NCBI GenBank assembly: GCA_040391135.1
Contig: JBEBYL010000005.1
Coordinates: forward strand, 62,001 to 126,000
Reading direction: 5' to 3'
DNA length: 64,000 nucleotides
From: G025836975 sp040391135
Lineage (GTDB): Bacteria > Pseudomonadota > Gammaproteobacteria > Burkholderiales > Burkholderiaceae_B
The position numbers and the translations under genes were made by a program. Under the pieces are notes generated by a model that saw nothing but the letters and a program-made list of their open reading frames with translations, was not told where the DNA came from and made no database searches. Below are positions 17,495 through 25,832 of this stretch, piece by piece. Position 1 is the stretch's first letter. The number at the start of each line of letters is the position of its first letter.

Positions 17495-18472
17495 ATGAAA
17501 AAACTTAATTTAGGTATAGGCTTGCTATTAGCCACCCTTCCACTGAGCATGGCTGTCGCAGCCGATGCTCCGGCCGATTACCCTAAAAAGGCCATAACCA
17601 TCGTGGTGCCCTACCCGCCTGGAGGCTCGACCGATGCCCTGGGCCGCTTGCTCGGGGACAAGATTGGCGCGGCACTGGGTCAGTCCGTCATCGTGGAAAA
17701 CAAGGCCGGCGCCAGCGGCAATATCGGGGCTGTCGCCGTCAAGAATGCCCCGTCCGACGGCTATACCCTGTTCCTGGGAACATCGACGGCGCTTTCGGTA
17801 AATCAAAGCCTCTACCCCGACTTGCCCTACAATCCGCAGAAAGACTTCGAGCCTATTATTCTGGCAACGTTCCTGCCCAGCATCGTCGCCGTACCAAGCA
17901 GCCTGCCGGTCAAGACATTGCCGGAACTGACGGCGTACATCAAAAGCCAGGGCGGGAAAGTGAACTACGCCTCCTCCAGCAACGGCACTCCCTCACACCT
18001 GGGAGCCGAGCTTTACAAGCGGATGGCAAATGTGGAAGCGGCGCATATTCCCTACAAGGGCGGCGCGCCGGCACTGGTCGATCTCGTTGCGGGGCGCACG
18101 AGTTTCATGTTCGCGATACTCCCCGAATCGATGCCCATGGTTAAGTCGGGCCAGCTTCGCGCTTTGGCTGTGACCACTGCGCAGCGGCTGCCCGCCTACA
18201 AGGATATTCCCACTGTGGCCGAATCGATTCCGGGCTATGAGCTTCTAGGCTGGTATGGTTTCCTGGCACCGAAGGGTACACCCAAACCCATAATCAAGAA
18301 GCTGAACGAGGCGTTCAACAAGGCCCTGCAGGACCCGGCCACCAAAGAGCGGCTCTCGACAATGGGTTTTGAGATTGCGGGAGGCTCCTCAGAGCGCTTG
18401 GGCGACATGATGCGCACTGAATCGGTCAAGTGGAAGAAAGTCATCGACGAGGCCGGCATCAAGCTCAACTGA
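17495..18472 (+). CDS. Bug/TctC-family periplasmic solute-binding protein
   Basis: This 325-residue receptor has the signal peptide MKKLNLGIGLLLATLPLSMA (cleavage near AVAA) and typical Bug features: YPKKAITIVVPYPPGGSTDA, VIVENKAGASGNIGAVAVKN, SDGYTLFLGTSTAL and AAHIPYKGGAPALVDLVAGR. AAGGAGA upstream of ATG 17495 is a strong ribosome-binding site. It is third in the hyuA-hyuB operon and probably delivers or senses the hydantoinase substrate (inference). Confidence 0.93.
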   Translation: MKKLNLGIGLLLATLPLSMAVAADAPADYPKKAITIVVPYPPGGSTDALGRLLGDKIGAALGQSVIVENKAGASGNIGAVAVKNAPSDGYTLFLGTSTALSVNQSLYPDLPYNPQKDFEPIILATFLPSIVAVPSSLPVKTLPELTAYIKSQGGKVNYASSSNGTPSHLGAELYKRMANVEAAHIPYKGGAPALVDLVAGRTSFMFAILPESMPMVKSGQLRALAVTTAQRLPAYKDIPTVAESIPGYELLGWYGFLAPKGTPKPIIKKLNEAFNKALQDPATKERLSTMGFEIAGGSSERLGDMMRTESVKWKKVIDEAGIKLN

Positions 18473-18522
18473 GCGGCTATCGACGTTCTTCCTTAAGCTC
18501 CGCCATCCAGGGGCGCCCCGGC

Positions 18523-18554
18523 AGCCCTGGAACATGCCTCCTTGTTCCAGGGCT
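18523..18554 (+). terminator. Strong hairpin after the Bug gene
   Basis: AGCCCTGGAACA (18523-18534), an 8-base loop and TGTTCCAGGGCT (18543-18554) make a perfect 12-bp stem about 50 bases after the Bug stop. No T-run follows, so it may be an attenuator or mRNA 3'-end stabiliser separating the hyuAB-Bug genes from the LysR-RraA pair. Confidence 0.45.
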
Positions 18555-18611
18555 CGGCGCGACCCGCGATATCCACCCGCGACCGGGCCAATCGGACTCA
18601 AGGAAAAAATC

Positions 18612-19583
18612 ATGAACAGACGGATATCTCTACGCCACCTGCGGTGCTTTGTCGCCGTAGCCGAAGCGGAATCCTTCACGGTGGCCGCATCCCGGCTTTT
18701 CCTGACGCAATCATCGTTGACAACCACCATTCAGCAATTTGAGGACGTGGTCGGCTTGAAGCTGTTCGATCGGAACACGCGGCGCGTAGTCATGACGCAT
18801 GAAGCGCAGCGCTTCAAGATCGAGGCCGATTACATTCTCAGCCGTTTCGACAATGCCATAGGCGACCTGCAAGCTTTCGCGCAAGGGCGCCAGGGGCAAA
18901 TAAGAATTGCGGCGTCCATATCCGTGATCGAACATTTTCTTGCCGACGCCGTTACCGATTTCAAGCTGGCGTATCCGAACATTGGTATCTCGCTGCGGGA
19001 CGCCGGCGCGGAACTGGTTGAAAGCAAGCTGCTGGAAGGCGAAATCGATTTCGCCGTCACCAGCCCGCACAAAGGCCTGGACGAACTTTCGTATTCTCCC
19101 CTTTTCGCGGACGCCTATGGCGTCGTGTGCGCCAGCCCACACCCCTACTCCAGGCACGACGCGCCTTTGGATTGGGCGGAACTCGATCCAGAGAGCTATA
19201 TCCGCTTCACGTCCGACACCGGAATCGGCTCGTTTTTGGAAGCCAAGTCCCCTAGACGGGACTTGTTCGATAGGTCGCACGACATTGTATCGAGCACATC
19301 ATCCTTGTATCCGCTGCTGAAATCCGGCGACCGCTACGCGATACTCCCCGCCTTGTCAGCCACGACCCAGGCTTTTTCCGGGTTCTCTTTCCGCTTATTG
19401 ACCGGCCCCGCCCTGGAACGAGAAATCTACCTGATTACGCGCCGTCTTCGCTCGCTTTCCCCCATATCGCAAAAGTTTCTTGAGTTGCTGGAGCTAACGA
19501 TACGCGGAAAGGCGCTTCCGGGCGGCGTGTCTTTGCGTATGCCCCGCGATCAAGATCCCAATCCCTCAAAAGGTGCAAAATGA
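18612..19583 (+). CDS. LysR-family transcriptional regulator
   Basis: The 323-residue product has the helix-turn-helix MNRRISLRHLRCFVAVAEAE with AASRLFLTQSSLTTTIQQFE in the first 55 residues and a LysR substrate domain starting with GQIRIAASISVIEHFLADAV. ATG 18612 has AAGGA upstream; a much longer frame from 18534 would start inside the hairpin and is rejected. Its stop overlaps the start of the RraA-family gene by 4 bases (ATGA), so the two are co-translated. It sits between hyuAB-Bug and RraA on the same strand and is likely to regulate that set. Confidence 0.92.
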   Translation: MNRRISLRHLRCFVAVAEAESFTVAASRLFLTQSSLTTTIQQFEDVVGLKLFDRNTRRVVMTHEAQRFKIEADYILSRFDNAIGDLQAFAQGRQGQIRIAASISVIEHFLADAVTDFKLAYPNIGISLRDAGAELVESKLLEGEIDFAVTSPHKGLDELSYSPLFADAYGVVCASPHPYSRHDAPLDWAELDPESYIRFTSDTGIGSFLEAKSPRRDLFDRSHDIVSSTSSLYPLLKSGDRYAILPALSATTQAFSGFSFRLLTGPALEREIYLITRRLRSLSPISQKFLELLELTIRGKALPGGVSLRMPRDQDPNPSKGAK

Positions 19584-20281
19584 ACATGAACAAAGAGCGA
19601 GCGCAGTGGCCAGCCGGCTATCGGATCAACGCCCGCGTGGAAGGTCCCCCGACGGATATCATCGAAGCTTTCAGGAATATGCCTGTCGCCGCCATTGGCG
19701 ATGCAATGAGCCGTCATGCGGGCAGCATAGGACTGCGCCAATATCATCAGCATCTTGACACAGTACTGTGCGGCACGGCCGTGACGGTCAGGGTGCGCCC
19801 CGGAGATAATCTGATGATACACAAGGCCTTGATGATGGTGAAGGCCGGCGATGTGCTTGTGGTGGACGGCGGCGGGGACTTGACCCAGGCACTGGTCGGA
19901 GGCCTGATGCGCACCACCTGCGCCGCCAGGGGCCTGGCCGGCCTGGTCATCGACGGGGCCGTGCGCGATGTATGCGAATGGGCTGAAGACGGCATGCCGA
20001 TATTCGCAAAGGGCCACACATCCAGAGGCCCCGGCAAGGATGGGCCCGGCGAGATCAACGTTCCGATTTCCTGTGCGGGCATGGCCGTCATGCCGGGCGA
20101 TCTCATTGTTGGAGACGCGGATGGCGTGATTGCCGTTCCGGGAGCCGAGGCGGCGGACATACTGGCCCGCACGCGCGCGCATTTGGAAAAAGAAGCGCGC
20201 ATCCGGGAAAGCAATCGCACGGGTACGGCCGACCCGGAACGGTTCGATGCCATCTTGCGCGCCAAAGGCCTACCGATATAG
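19580..20281 (+). CDS. RraA-family protein (aldolase/decarboxylase-like)
   Basis: A 233-residue RraA-fold protein. Seen in order: MPVAAIGDAMSRHAGSIGLR, CGTAVTVRVRPGDNLMIHKA, the VVDGGGDLTQALVGGLM strand, GLAGLVIDGAVRDVCEWAED with the R-D substrate/metal site, and MPGDLIVGDADGVIAVPGAE. These match the 4-carboxy-4-hydroxy-2-oxoadipate / HMG aldolase branch better than the RNase-inhibiting RraA. It overlaps the LysR gene by 4 bases and the convergent ferredoxin gene by 12 bases. It differs enough from the protein at 8260 that the two are separate paralogues. Confidence 0.88.
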   Translation: MNMNKERAQWPAGYRINARVEGPPTDIIEAFRNMPVAAIGDAMSRHAGSIGLRQYHQHLDTVLCGTAVTVRVRPGDNLMIHKALMMVKAGDVLVVDGGGDLTQALVGGLMRTTCAARGLAGLVIDGAVRDVCEWAEDGMPIFAKGHTSRGPGKDGPGEINVPISCAGMAVMPGDLIVGDADGVIAVPGAEAADILARTRAHLEKEARIRESNRTGTADPERFDAILRAKGLPI

Positions 20282-20614
20282 CGAGCCCAGCTCCAGCAAA
20301 TGCAATTTATCCTTTTCCTTGGCCCGGGCCGCATGCTCGGGCAGAGGGCTTCTGGCCCTCGTAATCCGCGTCCATCGGGGATCGCGCGAGAGATCGCGAT
20401 TGATCTGCACAAAATGCGCCTGGTCAGGCGCAATTTCACTTTGCTCGACAATCGCATCGACCGGACACTCTGCGACACAAATTGAACAATCTATGCACTC
20501 ATCCGGATTGATGACAAGAAAGTTGGGCCCCTCATAAAAACAGTCCATGGGGCAGACACTGACGCAGTCGGTGTATTTGCATCCAATACAGCTTTCGGTC
20601 ACCACAAATGCCAT
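20270..20614 (-). CDS. fdxA: 7Fe-8S ferredoxin, FdxA type
   Basis: A 114-residue ferredoxin with two clusters near the N-terminus: CIGCKYTDCVSVCPMDCF and CIDCSICVAECPVDAI. The first group is in the Azotobacter FdI arrangement that holds a [3Fe-4S] and shares cysteines with the [4Fe-4S] cluster. The C-terminal extension beyond residue 60 (IAPDQAHFVQINRDLSRDP) is typical of the proteobacterial FdxA family at about 107-115 residues. It is a cytoplasmic low-potential electron carrier. The 3' end overlaps the RraA gene on the other strand by 12 bases. Confidence 0.95.
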   Translation of the reverse strand: MAFVVTESCIGCKYTDCVSVCPMDCFYEGPNFLVINPDECIDCSICVAECPVDAIVEQSEIAPDQAHFVQINRDLSRDPRWTRITRARSPLPEHAARAKEKDKLHLLELGSLYR

Positions 20615-20775
20615 CGTATTTGATTACCTTTCGTTATTGACGACCACTCAGCGCGGTCCCCAAACTGCTTTACAGTTGTTACTCGTCTTGAATAGAGCGC
20701 CATTTGGACATATCGTTCCTGGAACACCAATAAATAGCCACAGGAGGCGGCCTTTTCCTTAGCGAGGAGAATCCT

Positions 20776-21585
20776 ATGAAGCAGGAAAGCGACGGCATCA
20801 TCCGGGTCGGCATCGGCGGTTGGACGTACGAACCCTGGCAAGGCACCTTCTACCCGGAAGGGCATCCTCGAAAACGCGAGCTTGAGTATGCCAGCCGGCA
20901 GCTCACGTCGATAGAAATCAACAGCACGTACTATGGCGCCCAGAAGCCGGAAAGCTTCGCCAAGTGGTATGAACAGACACCCGATACGTTCGTCTTCTCG
21001 GTAAAGGCGCCGCGCTATGTGACCCACAGAAAGGAGCTGGCCGGCGCCGGGGAAAAGATCGAGCGTTTCCTGACAGGCGGCTTGGCGGAGCTAAAGCATA
21101 AGCTCGGCCCGATCAATTGGCAACTCATGCCCGGCAAAGCATTCGAGGCCGCCGACGTCGAGGCCTTCCTTAAACTGCTTCCGCGGAAAGTCGACGGCTT
21201 GGCCCTGCGGCACGCGATTGAAGCGCGCCACGTCAGCTTCCAGACGCCGGAATTCATAGCCCTGGCCCGGCGGCATGGCATTGCCGTGGTTATAGGCGCC
21301 GATTCGGAACACCCGTTTAGCGCCGACACCACTGCGCCGTTCATCTACGTCCGGCTGATGGGCACACGGCAAGGTGAACCGCTAGGCTATCCCGCCCGCA
21401 GCCTGGAACAGTGGGCGCGGCGGGCAAAGGCCTGGTCCAAAGGCGCAACGCCCGAAGACCTGCCCGGGCTTGCGCCTGATTTGCCCGGCACCGGCAAGCG
21501 CGATGTCTATATGTACGTGATCGGCGGACACAAAGTAGCCAATCCCCTTGCAGCCAAGTCGCTGATTACGCGTATATCCCCGTAA
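20776..21585 (+). CDS. DUF72-family protein (YecE-like)
   Basis: A 269-residue barrel protein of the DUF72 family of unknown biochemical role. Diagnostic stretches are IRVGIGGWTYEPWQGTFYP near the N-terminus, LTSIEINSTYYGAQKPESFA, FVFSVKAPRYVTHRKEL, ALRHAIEARHVSFQTPEFI and FIYVRLMGTRQG. Length is normal. GAGGAGA lies 7 bases upstream of ATG 20776. The alpha/beta hydrolase gene follows 20 bases later on the same strand. Confidence 0.9.
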   Translation: MKQESDGIIRVGIGGWTYEPWQGTFYPEGHPRKRELEYASRQLTSIEINSTYYGAQKPESFAKWYEQTPDTFVFSVKAPRYVTHRKELAGAGEKIERFLTGGLAELKHKLGPINWQLMPGKAFEAADVEAFLKLLPRKVDGLALRHAIEARHVSFQTPEFIALARRHGIAVVIGADSEHPFSADTTAPFIYVRLMGTRQGEPLGYPARSLEQWARRAKAWSKGATPEDLPGLAPDLPGTGKRDVYMYVIGGHKVANPLAAKSLITRISP

Positions 21586-21605
21586 CTATTTACCAGGAGC
21601 GCATT

Positions 21606-22481
21606 TTGAAACACTCGCAAATTCCGGTGAATGGAGGCAGTGTCCATGTCGTGGAAACCGGCCTGGGACACCCCGCTTCCGTGCTTTTCCTGCATGGCTG
21701 GCCGGAAGACTGGTCGGCGTGGATGCGTGTGATGGAGCTGGCCGGCGAGCATGTTCACGCGTTCGCCGTCGACCTGCCTGGCATCGGCGAGTCGGTGATG
21801 AATAATCCGCCCGCCACAACGGGCGATATTGCTCATATGTTGAATGGCGTCGTGGCCGCGCTGGAGCTCAAGAGGCTTGCCATCGTGGGACATGATATTG
21901 GCGGACAGGTCGCCTACGCCTATCTGTGCCAGCATGCAAACACTCTTGAGGCAGCCGCAATCATGGATGTGGCCATACCCGGGATTCCGCCATGGGAAGA
22001 GGTGCTCCGTAATCCTGCAATATGGCACTTTGCCTTCCACGCCCTTCCCGAGCTTCCGGAACTTCTTGTGAGCGGCAAGGAACTTGCGTACTTCGATTTT
22101 TTCTACGAGGCGCTGGCGCGGCATCCGGAGCGAATTTCACTGCAGGCACGCGCGGCTTATGCCGCCGCCTACGCCAAGCCCCATGCCCTTGGCGCCGGTT
22201 TCAACTGGTATCGCGCCTTTGCAAAGGACGCTGCCGACAATAAGGCCGAGGCGAAAGGCGCAACCCCAATTGATACCCCGCTGCTCTATATACGCGGCCA
22301 GCACGAAGCCGGCGACATCGGGCAGTATCTGGCGGGCCTTCGCGGCGGCGGAATCCAAACCGTTCGCGGCGCGATCATTGACGATTGCGGACACTTCGCG
22401 CCCGAGGAACAGCCGGCGGACGTCTGGAATACGCTTCTTGGCTTCTTCCAGGAGCGCGGGATGATTGGACGGCGCCCGTAA
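21606..22481 (+). CDS. Alpha/beta hydrolase, epoxide hydrolase / dehalogenase-like
   Basis: A 291-residue alpha/beta hydrolase. The oxyanion segment FLHGWPEDWSAW is followed by the nucleophile elbow VGHDIGGQVAYAY with aspartate as nucleophile, as in epoxide hydrolases and haloacid/haloalkane dehalogenases rather than esterases. The late histidine is in DDCGHFAPEEQPADV. The start is TTG 21606: AGGAG lies 7 bases upstream and the conserved N-terminal strand begins at once. The substrate is unknown. Confidence 0.87.
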   Translation: MKHSQIPVNGGSVHVVETGLGHPASVLFLHGWPEDWSAWMRVMELAGEHVHAFAVDLPGIGESVMNNPPATTGDIAHMLNGVVAALELKRLAIVGHDIGGQVAYAYLCQHANTLEAAAIMDVAIPGIPPWEEVLRNPAIWHFAFHALPELPELLVSGKELAYFDFFYEALARHPERISLQARAAYAAAYAKPHALGAGFNWYRAFAKDAADNKAEAKGATPIDTPLLYIRGQHEAGDIGQYLAGLRGGGIQTVRGAIIDDCGHFAPEEQPADVWNTLLGFFQERGMIGRRP

Positions 22482-22550
22482 TCGCCGGCACGGCATGGTA
22501 TTTGCTGGATTCTTCGCGCCAGCCTTTATAGGCTTTCGGGCGCAAGATAG

Positions 22551-22656
22551 TTTCGACATTACGGGAGGTGGCGCCGCGCATTTGCTTGAGGAGCCCGGCG
22601 CATTGAAAGCGGTTGCCGATTTGGCGATCGGCTGGTTTGGCCGATATTTACGGTAA
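22551..22656 (+). pseudogene. Remnant of a dienelactone-hydrolase-type protein, C-terminal end only
   Basis: The frame ending at 22656 reads GGGAAHLLEEPGALKAVADL followed by AIGWFGRYLR. This matches the last 30 or so residues of the dienelactone-hydrolase-like proteins that usually accompany phosphoribosyltransferases of the kind encoded next door. Nothing upstream in this frame resembles the rest of such a protein, so only the 3' end remains. The rest of 22482-22708 shows no gene. Confidence 0.5.
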
Positions 22657-22708
22657 GGGACGGTGCATGAGGCAGGCCGATTAGGCATGCAGCAAAGGTG
22701 ATGACGCA

Positions 22709-23392
22709 ATGTTGTTCGAAGACCGCATTCAGGCCGGCCGCATTCTGGCGCAGCGCCTGATGCATTGGGCGGATCGATCCGGCACCTTGGTGCTGGGCCT
22801 GCCGCGTGGAGGCGTCCCGGTCGCCTTTGAAGTGGCGCGGGCCCTGAATGCGCCGCTTGATGTCTTTATTGTGCGTAAGCTGGGAGTCCCCGGCCAGGAA
22901 GAGCTAGCGATGGGCGCCATCGCACCCCAGCAGGTCGTGATTATCGACAAGATGCTTATAGACCACCTGCGTATCTCGGCCCAGGCGCTGCAAGCCGTAA
23001 TAGACAGGGAAACAGAAGAACTGGCGCGGCGCGAGCAGGCGTATCGGGGCCGGCTGCCGCCGCTGGACGTAAAGGGCCGCAGCGTCATCCTGATAGACGA
23101 CGGATTGGCTACGGGTTCCACCATGCGAGCGGCTATCGCCTCGCTCAAAAAGCAGCAGCCCTCCCGCTTGGTCGTCGCCGTTCCCGTGGGAGCCCCGCAA
23201 ACCTGCGATGAAATCAGGCCGACCGTTGACGAGTTGATCTGCGCTGCGACGCCTGAGCCGTTCTACGGTGTAGGCCGTTGGTACGAAAATTTTTCGCAGA
23301 CAACGGACAAGGAGGTCCAGCATTTGCTGAGCCAGGCCCGGCAGGATCAATCAAAAGCGGACAGCTCGCGGCCTCCCTCCTCACCACGCTAA
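22709..23392 (+). CDS. Phosphoribosyltransferase-family protein
   Basis: A 227-residue type I phosphoribosyltransferase-like protein. It has GLPRGGVPVAFEVARALNAP near residue 30, RKLGVPGQEELAMGAI, and the PRPP loop SVILIDDGLATGSTMRAAIA near residue 125. This subfamily, often beside erythromycin-esterase-like and dienelactone-hydrolase genes, is not a known nucleotide-salvage enzyme and its substrate is undefined. Its TAA is directly followed by the ATG of the esterase pseudogene at 23393, so the two were one operon. Confidence 0.9.
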   Translation: MLFEDRIQAGRILAQRLMHWADRSGTLVLGLPRGGVPVAFEVARALNAPLDVFIVRKLGVPGQEELAMGAIAPQQVVIIDKMLIDHLRISAQALQAVIDRETEELARREQAYRGRLPPLDVKGRSVILIDDGLATGSTMRAAIASLKKQQPSRLVVAVPVGAPQTCDEIRPTVDELICAATPEPFYGVGRWYENFSQTTDKEVQHLLSQARQDQSKADSSRPPSSPR

Positions 23393-24678
23393 ATGGAATC
23401 GTTGGATCAGTTACTGAATACGAAAGACAGGATATCGATCATGGTCGATGAAACCAACAGCACGCTACTCCGGACAATTCGCAACTCGGCCCATCCAATG
23501 GACAGAATGGCGCGCGACTACGATCCACTGCTCGAACTTATCGGCGATGCAAAACTTGTGCTGCTCGGCGAAGCATCGCACGGCACGCATGAGTTTTATG
23601 ATGCCCGCGCGCAGATCACGCAACGATTGATTCAGGAGAAAGGCTTCAGCGCCGTTGCGGTCGAGGCGGACTGGCCGGATGCCTATCGGGTCAATCGCTA
23701 TATCCGCGCAATGGGTGTCGATCGCCATAGCCGCGATGCGCTGAAGGACTTCAAGCGCTTCCCGGTCTGGATGTGGCGCAATTCGGACGTGCTGGACTTT
23801 GTCGATTGGTTGCGCCGATATAACGACAAGCGGCGCGGGCGCGTTATCGCTATTCCTGTTTCGACCACTTCGGCGAGGATCCTCAAGCCTACGGCTATGC
23901 GGCAAGTTTCGATCTTTCCGCCTCGTGCGAAAAGGAAGCGCTAAGCCAGGCGCTTGAATTGCAAAAGCAGGCAATCGCTTATGCCGATAGCGATGGAAAC
24001 GTCGAAAGCGACGAATTCTTTTTTGCCTGGCGCAATGCCGAACTGGTAAAAAATGCGGAGCAATACTACCGCTCCATGTTCCAGGGGCGCATCGAGTCCT
24101 GGAACAATCGCGACCGGCACATGGCGCAAACGCTTGAAGCGCTCATCCGCCATTTGAACAATCAACAACAAGACGCCAAGGCGGTGGTGTGGGCCCATAA
24201 CTCGCATGTGGGCGATGCCCGCGCAACCGAAATGGGCGATGGCGGCGAACTGAACCTGGGCCAGCTCGTGCGTGAACGCTGTGGCCGGGACGCGGTGCTT
24301 ATCGGATTTACGACGTATCAGGGCACGGTGACCGCGGCGTCCGATTGGGACACGCCGCCACAACTCAAGCGCGTTCGCCCCGGCCTGGGAAACAGTTTTG
24401 AAGACCTGTTCCACAGCACGGATATGGAGCGCTTCTTGCTGCTTTTGCGGGACGACCAGCCATTGCGAGAGGCCTTGCGCGAGCCCAGACTGGAACGCGC
24501 CATAGGCGTCATCTACCGCCCCGAAACCGAACGCCAAAGCCATTATTTTCATGCCAGTCTCTGTGAACAATTTGATGCCGTCGTGCATTTCGACGATACG
24601 CGGGCCGTAGAACCTCTTGAATATGTCGCGGCGGGAGAAAGACGCGACATGGCGGAAACATATCCCACCGGTATTTGA
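23393..24678 (+). pseudogene. Erythromycin-esterase-family protein, disrupted by internal deletion and frameshift
   Basis: Two frames carry one protein. The first (23393-23944) has LLGEASHGTHEFYDARAQIT and AVEADWPDAYRVNRYIRAMG. At about 23824-23842 homology moves to another frame, which reads AARARYRYSCFDHFGEDPQA and continues to the stop at 24678 with AWRNAELVKNAEQYYRSMF and AVVWAHNSHVGDARATEMG. The family's usual VGFYGLDLYSL segment between these halves is missing, so roughly 90-100 bases were deleted, out of frame. The junction lies in the GC repeat GCGGCGCGGGCGC, readable as RRGR in one frame and AARAR in the other, which suggests recombination at microhomology. The conserved active-site His and Glu segments survive, but in separate frames. 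Confidence 0.85.
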
Positions 24679-24781
24679 GCCAAGTCATATGTCCTTTGCG
24701 CCTTCCCGGCGCATTTTCGTTAAACTGGCGTTTTCCGCGTTTCATGCGCCCCGCCACACGCGGGCGCCGTCCCTTCCCTGT

Positions 24782-25609
24782 ATGTCCAATACCCATGAAA
24801 TCCGCCCCGGCCAGTCGATAGAACTGCTGAAGGCCTTGCATATCCTGACCCGCGACGGAAAGATGAATCAGGACAGCCGCCGCAAGTTGAAGCAGGTCTA
24901 CCACTTGTTTCAGCTCATCGAACCTCTGCTGAAAGACGTCAAGGAAGAGCGCGGCGCCGTCACCCTTGTGGACCACGGGGCGGGCAAGTCGTACCTGGGA
25001 TTCATCCTGTACGACCTGTTCTTCAAGGACTTGAAGGATGCCTCGCATATCTATGGCATCGAGACCCGGGAAGAGCTGGTCAAGACTTCCCGGGAACTGG
25101 CCGCAGGACTCGATTTTGGCGGCATGTCGTTTTTGAACCTGTCCGTGGCGGATTCGATCAACTCTGACAAACTGCCTGCTTCCGTCGATGTTGTCACGGC
25201 CTTGCACGCGTGCAACACAGCCACCGACGATGCCATCCGCTTTGCCTTGGCGAAAAATGCCAAATACATCGTAGTGGTGCCCTGCTGCCAAGCGGAAGTG
25301 GCTTCAGTGTTGCGCAAGAACAAGGGGAAGGCGCTGGCCGACCCCCTGGCGGAGATCTGGCGGCATCCCTTGCATACCCGCGAATTCGGGAGCCAGATCA
25401 CCAATGTGCTGCGCTGCCTGCAGCTGGAAGCGCATGGATATCAGGTCAGTGTGACAGAGCTGGTCGGCTGGGAGCATTCGATGAAGAATGAACTGATCAT
25501 TGCGCAGTTCAAGGATCTGCCGCGCAGGAAGCCCGCGGAAAGGTTGACGGAAATGCTGGAGCGGATTGGACTGCAGGAGTTGAAGGATCGTTTTTTTGTG
25601 CCGCAATAA
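24782..25609 (+). CDS. Class I SAM-dependent methyltransferase
   Basis: The 275-residue product has the SAM-binding motif I LVDHGAGKSYLGFILYDLF near residue 60, the acidic loop IYGIETREELVKTSRELA, and VVTALHACNTATDDAIRFAL followed by VVPCCQAEVASVL, as in the methyltransferase 13 (TRM13-like) group. The C-terminal GWEHSMKNELIIAQ is well formed. ATG 24782 starts the conserved part; ATG 24689, 11 bases after the pseudogene, would add 31 arginine-rich residues with no ribosome-binding site. It is flanked by direct copies of the esterase 3' end (24238-24692 and 25632-25821). The methyl acceptor is unknown. Confidence 0.85.
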   Translation: MSNTHEIRPGQSIELLKALHILTRDGKMNQDSRRKLKQVYHLFQLIEPLLKDVKEERGAVTLVDHGAGKSYLGFILYDLFFKDLKDASHIYGIETREELVKTSRELAAGLDFGGMSFLNLSVADSINSDKLPASVDVVTALHACNTATDDAIRFALAKNAKYIVVVPCCQAEVASVLRKNKGKALADPLAEIWRHPLHTREFGSQITNVLRCLQLEAHGYQVSVTELVGWEHSMKNELIIAQFKDLPRRKPAERLTEMLERIGLQELKDRFFVPQ

Positions 25610-25631
25610 AACCTCCGCATCATACGGACAC

Positions 25632-25821
25632 GACGGGCGTCGAACTGAACCCGGGCCAGCTCGTGCGTGAACGCTGTGGCCGGACGCGGTGCTTATCGGA
25701 TTTACGACGCATCAGGGCACGGTGACCGCGGCGTCCGGCTGGAACGCGCCATAGGCGTCATCTACCGCCCCGACATGGCGCAAACATATCCCACCGATAT
25801 TTGAATCAAGCCATATGTGTC
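25632..25821 (+). pseudogene. Shrunken second copy of the erythromycin-esterase 3' end
   Basis: Three blocks repeat parts of the upstream pseudogene in order: 25632-25737 matches 24238-24343 with one base lost, 25739-25773 matches 24490-24524 exactly, and 25771-25821 matches 24645-24692, including the TGA and the following leader bases. Two internal stretches of about 146 and 120 bases are missing. This is not a chance match: block one alone is over 100 bases at very high identity. It ends 12 bases before the gspF stop. Confidence 0.85.
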
Positions 25822-25832
25822 AGGACAGGCAC

